Below, one piece after another: positions 43,340-50,808 of a DNA stretch of 51,134 nt. Every line of letters begins with the position of its first letter. Position 1 is the stretch's first letter. This DNA comes from Desulfobacteraceae bacterium (GTDB taxonomy: Bacteria > Desulfobacterota > Desulfobacteria > Desulfobacterales > Desulfobacteraceae): contig JADGEQ010000049.1 in assembly GCA_016744295.1 (NCBI GenBank), forward strand, positions 1 through 51,134, given 5' to 3'. Both the position numbers and the translations under genes were made by a program. The notes beneath the pieces were generated by a model, which was not told the origin of the DNA, did no database searches, and saw only the letters and a list, made by a program, of their open reading frames with translations.

Positions 43340-44611
43340 CTACAATCGCTGGATCAGATAGACAAATACCGGCAGGTGGCTTTCCTCTTTTATTTTGTAA
43401 AACCGCGATAAAAGTTCTCTTTTCTTGGGACTGTCCTTTAAGGGTGATAAATATATGGCACCTTTTGATTTGTTTTTTACCCTGGCATGTTTTAAAAGGC
43501 GGGCCAGGGAACCATCGTGTTCGGGTGATAACTTATCTCCTGCGATAAAATTACCGGTGACTTCTATTCGATCAAAAGCATCGTTTATTTCTAACATTTT
43601 ATCAAAGGCTTCTTTTACCTGTTCCACTGTAATTGGTTTGCCAATCTGGGAGAGGGTTTTTGAATCAATGGACTCAAATCCAATATTAATATAGGTGTAA
43701 TAGGGCAATTGATTCAATTGTTCAAACAAATCCTGCCCGGCTCCCAGGAAGGATCCCACACTGCCGAACAGATATAAAAAAGGCCTTTCATCCCGCTGCC
43801 TGAACCCAAATACATGATATGCCGCTTGGGCGGCAAAACAAATTAAATCCTCCCCTGCGGCAAGGGCATCATGGTTGCCAAGAAACAGAGAATGATAATT
43901 AACCAAATTGGCATCAAAATGATCTTTCAACGCCCCGATCTGTTCCTGAATATTTTCTTTTGATCTCTTTTGAAATTTTTGGTCTGTTTTAACACAGCAG
44001 AATTTACAATGATAAAGACATCCATCTGAAATGGTCAGTGGAATGATATCGTAATCCACATGCCGTGTATCCGGTGGAAGCACTGAAACCCTGCTGCCGA
44101 TAATCTTGTTCAACTGCTGGGAACGTTCATAAAGAACCTGGTCATCATTGGCCAGTATCCGTTGTATAAGATTTCTTGCATGGGGATACAATCCTTTTGA
44201 ATTTGCCATATACAGGTTGGCAAACAATTGGGACCATTCTGCCAAGGCACTCATAACTACGGGATTGGAAAAATACTTGATTTCCCATACCGGGTTGCTG
44301 GCATATGGTAAACAGGGTAGATAATACTCTCCCATCCAGGAAATAATCCCTTCATCGCCGCTTTTATCACCAACCGTATAATAAACCCAATCGTTTCCTA
44401 TTGTCCGTTTAAATTGCTCTGCCGGATGGGGCCAGTCAGATTTAAGCCCCCGAATTGATTTAATCTCACCATTCAGGTTAAAGCAGAACTCAAAATCAGG
44501 GGTCCGGATTTCTGAATATTGGCCAAACCGCAAAGGAAAGGTTTGTTTGACCAATTTGCCAGGGCCCTCTTTTTTAACATTGATCATCAAATGCTGGGGT
44601 GAAAAATCCAT
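43340..44611 (-). CDS. radical SAM protein of unknown substrate
   Basis: This 423-residue protein has the radical SAM cysteine motif CxxxCxxC (C198, C202, C205 in DGCLYHCKFC) after a ~190-residue N-terminal region that I do not recognise. The later NIGFESIDSKTLSQIGKPI segment is the conserved strand-helix of the partial TIM barrel, as in B12-independent and tRNA-modifying groups. A PDTRHVDYDIIPLTISDGC lead-in suggests the Elp3/MiaB-like fold group. No B12-binding domain and no C-terminal Fe-S motif (SPASM) are visible. It lies 17 bp downstream of a FMN-binding PPOX gene, which may supply electrons or be co-regulated. Function unknown. Confidence 0.78.
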   Translation of the reverse strand: MDFSPQHLMINVKKEGPGKLVKQTFPLRFGQYSEIRTPDFEFCFNLNGEIKSIRGLKSDWPHPAEQFKRTIGNDWVYYTVGDKSGDEGIISWMGEYYLPCLPYASNPVWEIKYFSNPVVMSALAEWSQLFANLYMANSKGLYPHARNLIQRILANDDQVLYERSQQLNKIIGSRVSVLPPDTRHVDYDIIPLTISDGCLYHCKFCCVKTDQKFQKRSKENIQEQIGALKDHFDANLVNYHSLFLGNHDALAAGEDLICFAAQAAYHVFGFRQRDERPFLYLFGSVGSFLGAGQDLFEQLNQLPYYTYINIGFESIDSKTLSQIGKPITVEQVKEAFDKMLEINDAFDRIEVTGNFIAGDKLSPEHDGSLARLLKHARVKNKSKGAIYLSPLKDSPKKRELLSRFYKIKEESHLPVFVYLIQRL

Positions 44612-44628
44612 TTTGTTCCATTATCAAT

Positions 44629-45006
44629 CTACAATAGTTGTTCGGCCCCTTTGTAAACGGCTTCTACCTTTAAAACCGTCGCTGCATGGCCCGGATGTTT
44701 CCCAGGGTTCCATTTTTTCATGTCTTCAAAAAATGGACCATCCTTGTGGTATTCGATAGTTCCTTTCACCTGATAGGAGCTGTCTTCCTTTGTAATAAAC
44801 AGGATTGAACCGCTGCTGCCGGCCTCTATATTTTCCAATGTTTTTGAAAAATAATTATTGGCAACCACCAGTGCGTCCGCGCTATATTTGGAAACACAGG
44901 TGGCATATATGGAATTGGGGATGCCCTCTTTATTAACGGTTGATAAAATGATGGGACCTTTTCGATTTTCCCATGCCTTGCTGACTTCTTCAGGTAATAC
45001 GGCCAT
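44629..45006 (-). CDS. pyridoxamine 5'-phosphate oxidase-like FMN-binding protein
   Basis: This 125-residue protein has the short PPOX split-barrel pattern: GPIILSTVNKEGIPNSIYATCVSKYSADALVVANNYFSKTLENIEA, then GSILFITKEDSSYQVKGTIEY, then VLKVEAVYKG. Such proteins bind FMN or F420 and often act as small reductases or FMN sensors. An NKEGIPNS loop near 24-31 fits the flavin phosphate site. It is upstream of the radical SAM gene and on the same strand. The role is unknown. Confidence 0.8.
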   Translation of the reverse strand: MAVLPEEVSKAWENRKGPIILSTVNKEGIPNSIYATCVSKYSADALVVANNYFSKTLENIEAGSSGSILFITKEDSSYQVKGTIEYHKDGPFFEDMKKWNPGKHPGHAATVLKVEAVYKGAEQLL

Positions 45007-45350
45007 TATAATAATCCTTTGGGTAACGGGTTATGGAAATAAATACTTGTCTGTTATCGGTGATGCAACTTCTTGCCCCAAAATAACAGCAAGGTTTATA
45101 CCAAGAGGATTAATAAAATTATAATGCCAATAATTCCAGGTAATTAGCCAAACACAGTCTTGTTTTCCACCCGATGCATGATCCGGAACGGTAGCATTAC
45201 TGCACTGCAATCCGTTTACTGCATTTTGATGTTTCACGTAACAAAAAGGAATCAGAGAACATCTGGTTTTTAAAATAAAGTAAAAAAGCCCCTGGGAAGT
45301 TTGATTTCCAGGGGCTTTTTTCTCGGGCATATGTGGATTGGGGAGGGGGG
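45007..45350. other. intergenic region with terminator; no supported gene
   Basis: 344 bp between the PPOX gene and cobT. A 99-codon minus-strand frame (45031-45330) reads through the terminator and looks like a chance frame. The terminator at 45282-45321 is listed separately. The remaining 270 bp presumably hold the PPOX promoter, but no convincing -35/-10 pair was identified. Confidence 0.5.
45282..45321. terminator. strong rho-independent terminator after cobT
   Basis: AAAAAAGCCCCTGG (45282-45295) and CCAGGGGCTTTTTT (45308-45321) are exact reverse complements with a 12-nt loop. The A and T tracts at the arm ends provide a U-run in either direction. It lies 30 bp downstream of the minus-strand cobT stop. 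Confidence 0.92.
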
Positions 45351-46409
45351 TTAAATGCTTGTCACCCCCACCTCCTCAAAGGTTTTGATATCTGCCAGAA
45401 TCCGGGTGGAAAGATCCAGTAGCTCCATGCATACGGCGGCCCCGGTGCCTTCCCCCAGCCTGAATTTCAGATCAATGAGAGGTTCCAGCCCCAATCGGTC
45501 GTGCATGTATTTATGGCCAACCTCCACGGATTTGTGACTGGCAAAGAGATATTTCCTGGCAGCAGGAGCCAATTCACAGGCAATGAGTGCCCCGGCCGTT
45601 GAAATCAACCCGTCACAGATCACGGGGATCCCATGGGCAGCAGCTCCCAGCACTAATCCGGCAAGGCCTCCGATTTCAAACCCACCCACCTTGGAGAGAA
45701 TGTCAATGGGATCTTTCGGGTCTGGTTTATGAAGATCCAGCCCCTTTTGGATGACGGCAATTTTATTTTTCAGGGCTGCATCATCAATTCCGGTTCCCCT
45801 GCCGGTGAGCTTTTCCACGGGAATTCCTGAAAAGGCCGCAATAATGGCCGAGGAGGGCGTGGTATTGCCGATGCCCATGTCGCCGGTGCCGAGGATATCC
45901 ACCTCTCCTTCTGCCAAAAGTTCTTCCACGATTTCAATGCCGGCTACTATGGATTGAATGGCTTGCTCCCGGGTCATGGCCGGCTCCCTGGTAAAATTGG
46001 CCGTGCCGTGTCTCACTTTTTTATGAAAAATGGGTAAATCCGGATCAAAGTCATAATTCACGCCGAGATCTGCCGCCTTTACAACGGCGCCGGCATGTTT
46101 ACCGATGACATTTACCGAGGCACCTCCTCCTGCAAAATTCAAGACCATCTGGGGGGTGACTTCCGCCGGAAAGAGACTGATTCCCTCCTGGGTAACCCCA
46201 TGGTCCCCGGCACAGGTGACGATGCGTTTATGGGTTAATTTTACGTCAATGGTCCCTTTAATAGCGGCCAGACGGGCTGAAATATCTTCCATGATACCTA
46301 AGCTGCCGACAGGCTTAGCCTGGTTGAGCAACCGGTCTTTTGCCGCATTAAATGCGGCTTCATCAAGGCTTTCTGGTATGGATTCAATGGTCTTTTCAAG
46401 CAGTGACAT
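45351..46409 (-). CDS. cobT: nicotinate-nucleotide-dimethylbenzimidazole phosphoribosyltransferase
   Basis: CobT activates the benzimidazole lower ligand by transferring ribose phosphate from nicotinate mononucleotide, forming alpha-ribazole phosphate for cobalamin assembly. The 352 residues match family length. Diagnostic segments are AKPVGSLGIMEDI (31-43), AGDHGV (67-72), FAGGGASVNV, GDMGIGNTTPSSAI and RLGEGTGAA, with catalytic Glu320 at the position of Salmonella E317. AGAGGTAGG overlaps the preceding gene's stop and serves as ribosome-binding site, so translation follows the ThiC-family gene directly. Confidence 0.96.
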   Translation of the reverse strand: MSLLEKTIESIPESLDEAAFNAAKDRLLNQAKPVGSLGIMEDISARLAAIKGTIDVKLTHKRIVTCAGDHGVTQEGISLFPAEVTPQMVLNFAGGGASVNVIGKHAGAVVKAADLGVNYDFDPDLPIFHKKVRHGTANFTREPAMTREQAIQSIVAGIEIVEELLAEGEVDILGTGDMGIGNTTPSSAIIAAFSGIPVEKLTGRGTGIDDAALKNKIAVIQKGLDLHKPDPKDPIDILSKVGGFEIGGLAGLVLGAAAHGIPVICDGLISTAGALIACELAPAARKYLFASHKSVEVGHKYMHDRLGLEPLIDLKFRLGEGTGAAVCMELLDLSTRILADIKTFEEVGVTSI

Positions 46410-46412
46410 GGC

Positions 46413-47717
46413 CTACCTCTTGTCTGTTATATCTTGTTCAAAAATTTCCATGCCTTTTTTCATGGCACAAAAATCCCCGCACATGGTGCAGGTTTCTTTT
46501 TGCTCGGGCGCCCGTTCTTCCCGGATTTCCCGGGCAACTTTTGGAAAGAGCAGGTATTTTTCAAGGTCATCCCACCGCATGTCCCGTCTGGCCATGGCAG
46601 CCTGCTTTTCATTTTCCCGTCTGTCAGGATATTTGGAAATATCTCCGATGCGGGCAGCAAGCCGTGTGGCCCGGACACCTTCTCTGACATCACTTACATC
46701 GGGGAGAGCCAGGTGTTCTGCAGGGGTGATATAGCAGACAAGATCTGCTCCGAACCTGGCGGAACTGGCAGCCCCGATGGCCGCAGTGATATGGTCGTAA
46801 CCCGCTCCGGTGTCGCAGGGGATGGGGCCCAGCACATAATAGGGGGCATTGCCGGACATGCGTTTTTCCAGCATGATATTCCCCTCAATTTCATCAAGGG
46901 GAACATGGCCCGGGCCTTCCACCATCATCTGGCATCCGTTGGCCCGACCGATTTCCGCCAGTTCACAGTTGATGATCATTTCCGCCATCTGGGCCCGATC
47001 GTGGCTGTCATGGATTGCCCCGGCCCGGATGCCGTTGCCCAGGGAAAGCACAGCATCATATTTTTTCATCAGGGCACAAACCCTATCAAACTGCTCATAC
47101 AGAGGATTTTCTCGTTTGTTGATGTCCATCCAGGCCACCATATAAGTCCCCCCCTTGGAGGCCAGGCCGCCGTAGCGAAACCCCTGTTTTCTCAAACGCT
47201 CAATGGTGTAGAGATTGATACCGCAATGGATGGCCATGAAGCTCAACCCGTCCTCCAATTGTCGTTCAATGAGCTCAAACAAATATTCAGGATCCAGCTT
47301 GGCCGGATTTTTATATTTTCGAATGGTTTCTTTGAAGGCCTGGTACAAAGGCACGTTGCCCACGGGAAGACGGGTGTTGGCAAGCACAGTTCTTCTCACC
47401 AGGTCCAGATCTCCGTCTGCGGACAATTCCATGAGGGTGTCCGCCCCTTCTTCTTCCGCAGCCTGAGCTTTTTGAACTTCCAGGTCAATATCACAGATGT
47501 CCGATGAGGTGCCGATGGAGGCATTCACCTTGGTCCGAAGACCTGTGCCGATACCCACAACCTTCTGATTTTTCCGGTTGGGATTACAGGGGATAACAAT
47601 CTCCCCTTTTGCCAGATGGCTCAGTATAAAGCTTTCTGACAGACCCTCGGATTTGGCCACGATTTTCATTTCTTCGGTGATGATGCCCTGGCGGGCGTAT
47701 TCCAGCTGTGTTGTCAT
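46413..47717 (-). CDS. bzaF: ThiC-family radical SAM protein, probably 5-hydroxybenzimidazole synthase (BzaF)
   Basis: The 434-residue chain is ThiC-like throughout (NASIGTSSD, VGNVPLYQA, MAIHCGIN, MVEGPGHVPLDEIE, LGPIPCDTGAGYDHI). BzaF, a ThiC paralogue, converts aminoimidazole ribotide to 5-hydroxybenzimidazole in anaerobic lower-ligand synthesis. The paralogue assignment rests on context: cobT 3 bp downstream and a cobalamin riboswitch upstream, with no TPP riboswitch. The C-terminal Fe-S motif is CTMCGDFC (CX2CX3C), one residue shorter than the CX2CX4C of ThiC; both codings were checked on the DNA. The start at 47717 is set by GAGGAA; a 16-codon extension runs into the expression platform. 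Plain thiamine ThiC remains the alternative. Confidence 0.8.
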   Translation of the reverse strand: MTTQLEYARQGIITEEMKIVAKSEGLSESFILSHLAKGEIVIPCNPNRKNQKVVGIGTGLRTKVNASIGTSSDICDIDLEVQKAQAAEEEGADTLMELSADGDLDLVRRTVLANTRLPVGNVPLYQAFKETIRKYKNPAKLDPEYLFELIERQLEDGLSFMAIHCGINLYTIERLRKQGFRYGGLASKGGTYMVAWMDINKRENPLYEQFDRVCALMKKYDAVLSLGNGIRAGAIHDSHDRAQMAEMIINCELAEIGRANGCQMMVEGPGHVPLDEIEGNIMLEKRMSGNAPYYVLGPIPCDTGAGYDHITAAIGAASSARFGADLVCYITPAEHLALPDVSDVREGVRATRLAARIGDISKYPDRRENEKQAAMARRDMRWDDLEKYLLFPKVAREIREERAPEQKETCTMCGDFCAMKKGMEIFEQDITDKR

Positions 47718-47750
47718 AGTTTCCTCGCTATGTTTTTCTCGGCAAAACAC

Positions 47751-47792
47751 AAAAGGGTTTTGCAAGAAATAGAATTCTTACAAAACCCTTTT
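47751..47792 (-). terminator. riboswitch expression platform: terminator hairpin with antiterminator overlap
   Basis: AAAAGGGTTTTG (47751-47762) and CAAAACCCTTTT (47781-47792) form a 12-bp stem that inner AAGAA/TTCTT pairing extends; on the minus strand it is followed by GUGUUUU, a modest U-tract. The AAAACCC at 47782-47788 can pair instead with GGGTTTT at 47798-47804, excluding the first stem. Switching between the two would couple cobalamin binding to transcription of bzaF-cobT, 34 nt upstream of the bzaF start codon. Confidence 0.7.
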
Positions 47793-47818
47793 CCATCGGG
47801 TTTTACGATACCAAGAAT

Positions 47819-47965
47819 GTCTGACTCGTCTTCTGACTTTCGGCATTAAATTTATTTTTCTGCCTTCCCGTGTGAACAGTGGCCATGTTAAAAAATAAAT
47901 ATTTCCGATTACAGCGGCGGGACCGTCGCGGAGTTTCACCGTGTTCCGTGGACCAGACACTACCC
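47819..47965 (-). ncRNA. cobalamin riboswitch
   Basis: On the minus strand the order of conserved elements matches the cobalamin aptamer: CACGGAACACGGTGAAACTC, then GGTCCCGCCGCTGTAATCGG, then GGCCACTG, GGGAAGGC and, at the 3' side, a GCCGAAAGTCAGAAGAC-like block before GAGTCAGAC. The B12-box region and the GCCACTG and AGTCAGAAGAC blocks are the most diagnostic. It precedes bzaF-cobT and explains repression when cobalamin is plentiful. The insert between the blocks is AT-rich and longer than average but within the usual peripheral-stem variation. Boundaries are approximate. Confidence 0.9.
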
Positions 47966-47981
47966 ATAAATTATTAAAATC

Positions 47982-48011
47982 TATTTACATGATATGGGTG
48001 CATCAAGTCAA
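47982..48011 (-). promoter_or_regulatory. candidate promoter of the riboswitch-bzaF-cobT transcript
   Basis: On the minus strand TTGACT (48011-48006), 18 bp, then TAAATA (47987-47982). Transcription would begin about 47975, just before the aptamer. The spacing is 1 bp over optimum. Confidence 0.45.
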
Positions 48012-48081
48012 TATTTTCTTTACAAAACAGATATCCTGATCAATAGTTCTGATAAAATTGATAAAAATGTTAGAGGGCACC

Positions 48082-49638
48082 ATGAAAACTGATAAACTGA
48101 TTGAAAACCGATTCCAGTATTTTTATATTTCCAACGCCGTACTTCTGGGCAATATGATTGCCGTATTTCTGGGTGACTGGCTCACCCGTATCCTGTTTGA
48201 GCATAGAATTTTGGATGTTTCGAGAGACTCTCTGAACACGATTCTGTATCTGGACCTTTTCTATGGCACCATTTGTGTGGTGGTGATGTCCGTGATTATA
48301 GTCTGGTATGAAAAGCCCATCCGCCAATGCCTGAAATCTTTCTACCAGGGGATGCCCCCGGACCCCGTTCTTCTGGAAAATGCCCGTAGAAGGATTCTCA
48401 ACGAACCCTATATGATCGTAATCCTGGATATGGTTGTCTGGAGTATCGCCTTTTTTTTCTTATGGCTCGCCGGATTGACCGGGCATGGAGTGGGTGTTGC
48501 CGGCGGGATGATTACAATGACCCTGGTTTTTTTCTGGGTGGAACATATGTCCCATGACTCTTTTATCCCTATGTTTTTCCCGGAAGGTGACCTGTCAACG
48601 GTGAAAGGTGTGAAAATAATCAGTCTAGGGGTTCGCTTTGCCGCCCTGATCTTTGCCGTATCCGTAGTGCCCCTGGCCATCATTCATTTAACCATGCACA
48701 GTTTTGAAAAAATACAGGTGATGGATAAAATACCGCTGCCCATACTGGTCGACCGCATGGAAGATATCATCACAAAAGAAAGCATTTTATTCATAGGTGT
48801 TGCCATTGCCCTGTCCTGGCTGGTTGCCCACCATACCAGGCGGCCCATCGTGGAGATTATCCGGGTCATGGAATATGTGAAAAAGGGTGATTTTTCAAAA
48901 AAAGCCAGGGTGTTTAGCAATGATGAGATCGGATTTGCGGGGGAGACACTCAATGCCATGACCCAGGGCTTGAGGGACCGGGAACTGATCAAGGATACCT
49001 TTGGCAAATACGTGGATTCAAGGATTAGGGATGAAATTCTCAGCGGCCGGGTGAACCTGGACGGTGAACTCAAGGAGGCCACCATTTTGTTTGCAGATTT
49101 GAGAAATTTTACCCCCCTGGTGGCGGTAACACCTCCCAAGGAATTGATTTATGTGCTCAATGCCTATTTCCATGAAATGGCGGAAGCCATTAAGGAAAAC
49201 CAGGGGCTCATCCTTCAGTTTATCGGCGATGAAGTGGAGGCTGTTTTTGGCGCCCCCATATACCAGGCCGACCACACACTTGCAGCTGTTAAAACCGCCA
49301 TGGACATGCGCCTTCGCCTGGAACAACTCAACAAACGGTTGGCAGGGGAGGGTATCCCACCCATTGCCCACGGGGTGGGAATCCACACCGGACCTGTACT
49401 GGCTGCCAATATCGGCAGCGCAGACCGATCCGCCTATTCGTTGATCGGAAACACGGTGAACCTGGCCTCCAGAATCCAGGGATTGACCAAGGAGCTTCAC
49501 ACCGATATCCTTGTCAGTGAAGCAATTCAATCTCTTTTATCGGATCAATATAATTTCCATCCCATGCCTGAAATCACGGTCAAGGGCAAGTCAGATCCCA
49601 TCCGGGTTTTTTCCCTGCCCCTGAAAGCTGAACAATAA
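48082..49638 (+). CDS. membrane class III adenylate/guanylate cyclase with HAMP domain
   Basis: This protein has 518 residues from ATG 48082. About six hydrophobic segments lie in the first 260 residues (for example IIVWYE lead-in and FFFLWLAGLTGHGVGVAGGMITMTLVFFW); two long ones flank a small extracytoplasmic part. A HAMP linker (ARRPIVEIIRVMEYVKKGDFSKKA, about 268-320) leads to the cyclase domain (about 335-505). The first metal Asp is in ATILFADLRNFTP and the second in FIGDEVEAVFGAP; the transition-state N/R pair lies in NTVNLASRIQG. All core elements are present. The start is set by AGAGGG 4 nt upstream; TTG 48058 and ATG 48067 are alternatives. The riboswitch promoter region is divergent. 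Confidence 0.88.
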   Translation: MKTDKLIENRFQYFYISNAVLLGNMIAVFLGDWLTRILFEHRILDVSRDSLNTILYLDLFYGTICVVVMSVIIVWYEKPIRQCLKSFYQGMPPDPVLLENARRRILNEPYMIVILDMVVWSIAFFFLWLAGLTGHGVGVAGGMITMTLVFFWVEHMSHDSFIPMFFPEGDLSTVKGVKIISLGVRFAALIFAVSVVPLAIIHLTMHSFEKIQVMDKIPLPILVDRMEDIITKESILFIGVAIALSWLVAHHTRRPIVEIIRVMEYVKKGDFSKKARVFSNDEIGFAGETLNAMTQGLRDRELIKDTFGKYVDSRIRDEILSGRVNLDGELKEATILFADLRNFTPLVAVTPPKELIYVLNAYFHEMAEAIKENQGLILQFIGDEVEAVFGAPIYQADHTLAAVKTAMDMRLRLEQLNKRLAGEGIPPIAHGVGIHTGPVLAANIGSADRSAYSLIGNTVNLASRIQGLTKELHTDILVSEAIQSLLSDQYNFHPMPEITVKGKSDPIRVFSLPLKAEQ

Positions 49639-49779
49639 AAATAAGGATTCTCCCGATGAAAAACGGTTAATTCATACTTTGTTAGTCTTGACCAACTTAT
49701 ATTAATGCTTAAGTTCTCTTTCAACCGAGGCCAACAAATGAATGGCTTTTTTTAAAAGAAAAAACAATGAGGTCCATAT

Positions 49780-50059
49780 ATGAAACAGATACCGTCAAGA
49801 GACATCACAGGTCATTGTGAAGGTGAATGCAGAAACCTAGTGGGAGAGGCGGATTGTAAAAGACAATCGGAACTGCAGGCTGAACCCTACAGCAATAGCG
49901 GCCCTTCCCCCAGCATACCCTGGGCAAGCTCCCGGAACGAGCCCCCTGGATTTTTTGGGGGTCATGTATAATCGCCACAGATGCTCCGTCTAAATTCATC
50001 AATTCAACCCCTTAATAATTGCTCATATGCCCATTCATCCGGGCATATGAGTTTTTTTT
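49780..50059 (+). ncRNA. candidate structured RNA ending in a strong terminator
   Basis: The 902-bp gap after the cyclase gene contains a locally GC-richer, hairpin-rich stretch. Stems visible are GATTGT/ACAATC (49852-49857, 49863-49868), CCCAG/CTGGG (49909-49913, 49920-49924), and CCCCC/GGGGG (49942-49946, 49957-49961), and the stretch ends in a perfect terminator (50022-50059). A 63-codon frame (49780-49971, MKQIPSRDITGHCEGEC...) has GAGG 8 nt upstream but low-complexity, Ser/Pro-rich sequence and no recognisable domain. A structured RNA or a long 3' untranslated region of the cyclase mRNA are both possible. The 5' end is not located. Confidence 0.35.
50022..50059 (+). terminator. strong rho-independent terminator
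   Basis: CTCATATGCCC (50022-50032), 8-nt loop, GGGCATATGAG (50041-50051), then TTTTTTTTA (50052-50060 region). The stem is perfect and the T-run is long. It is on the plus strand, 384 bp beyond the cyclase stop, so some transcript ends here. Confidence 0.94.
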
Positions 50060-50316
50060 ACCTCCACCCAAAAAAAACCGCATAGGATTTTTTATCCCGG
50101 GACTTTTTATCTCCAATGACGATCCCTTTACCCGGCATCGTTCATCACAGGCACCCGCCAAAAAAGGCCCTCCATATGATCGTGCAAATTTTATAAACTT
50201 ATCAATGTACCAGTTTCCTGTAACAATTTTCAGATGGAAATATCTTTCTCCAATAAGGTTACTTTTGAATTTTGAGATAAAAAAATTCGAGGTACAACAT
50301 ATGGTGGTTGAAAAAC

Positions 50317-50336
50317 TTTGAACTGGTATCATTGAT
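50317..50336 (+). repeat. 20-bp direct repeat, copy 1
   Basis: TTTGAACTGGTATCATTGAT here and TTTGATCTGGTATCATTGAT at 50987-51006 differ at one base. The copies are 670 bp apart and bracket the small membrane protein gene. The role is unknown; a duplicated segment or a conserved motif in untranslated DNA are both possible. Confidence 0.6.
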
Positions 50337-50416
50337 GCTCTGAACATCTTATGGAATCTATGATAATGCTATCAGAGAGTCCGGGCACTTTGTGCTGATC
50401 AGGGTTCTCTCGTATA

Positions 50417-50447
50417 ATTTAATGATAGTTATTGCCTATCATTAAAT
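50417..50447. promoter_or_regulatory. perfect 12-bp inverted repeat upstream of small membrane gene
   Basis: ATTTAATGATAG (50417-50428) and CTATCATTAAAT (50436-50447) with a 7-nt spacer. It lies 17 bp upstream of TTGACA (50464-50469), a likely -35 box of the gene at 50541, where a dimeric activator or repressor could bind. The -10 box is less clear (TAACTT at 16-bp spacing). Confidence 0.55.
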
Positions 50448-50540
50448 ACTTATTAGTACCTTATTGACATTTTATTTTGCATAACTAACTTATATTCAAG
50501 CTCAAAACAAAGTTAACCCAAATATGAAAAGGAGACAATC

Positions 50541-50747
50541 ATGAAAGCAACAGAATGTATCCCTCAGAAAATATCCAAATTTATACTGGGTTCTTTCCTG
50601 CTGGCTGCAGCGTCAGGTCTAATTATTATAGGGATCACCCTGCTTCCTGTTTTCGGGTTTATACTGGCCGTACCTGTCATAGTACTGGCAATTTATATTT
50701 TTCGGCTTCATCTAAGTGACCAATGTGAGATTGATTTTCCAGAATAA
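50541..50747 (+). CDS. small two-helix membrane protein (68 aa)
   Basis: This 68-residue protein has a polar N-terminus with one cysteine (C6), two transmembrane segments (about 13-32 and 34-55) separated by a Pro/Gly turn (LLPVFGF), and a hydrophilic tail with a second cysteine (SDQCEIDFPE). AAGGAG lies 7 nt before the ATG. It stands alone, between a dyad-containing promoter region and a terminator. I do not recognise the family. Such small membrane proteins often modulate a larger membrane complex or respond to envelope stress. Confidence 0.75.
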   Translation: MKATECIPQKISKFILGSFLLAAASGLIIIGITLLPVFGFILAVPVIVLAIYIFRLHLSDQCEIDFPE

Positions 50748-50772
50748 TAACGTTTTCGCGAAGAGATAGAAT

Positions 50773-50808
50773 AACGGGGTTTTTGAAAAAATTCTCAGAA
50801 ACCCTGTT
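50773..50808 (+). terminator. terminator after small membrane protein gene
   Basis: AACGGGGTTTTTGA (50773-50786) and TCAGAAACCCTGTT (50795-50808) pair with two mismatches, 8-nt loop, followed by GTTTAT. It lies 25 bp after the stop codon. The T-run is short. Confidence 0.6.

Noticed and set aside
45031..45330. 99-codon minus-strand frame between cobT and the PPOX gene
   Set aside because: It runs through the terminator at 45282-45321 and has no recognised domain.
46434..47507. 357-codon plus-strand frame opposite bzaF
   Set aside because: Antisense shadow of a ThiC-family gene with conserved motifs.
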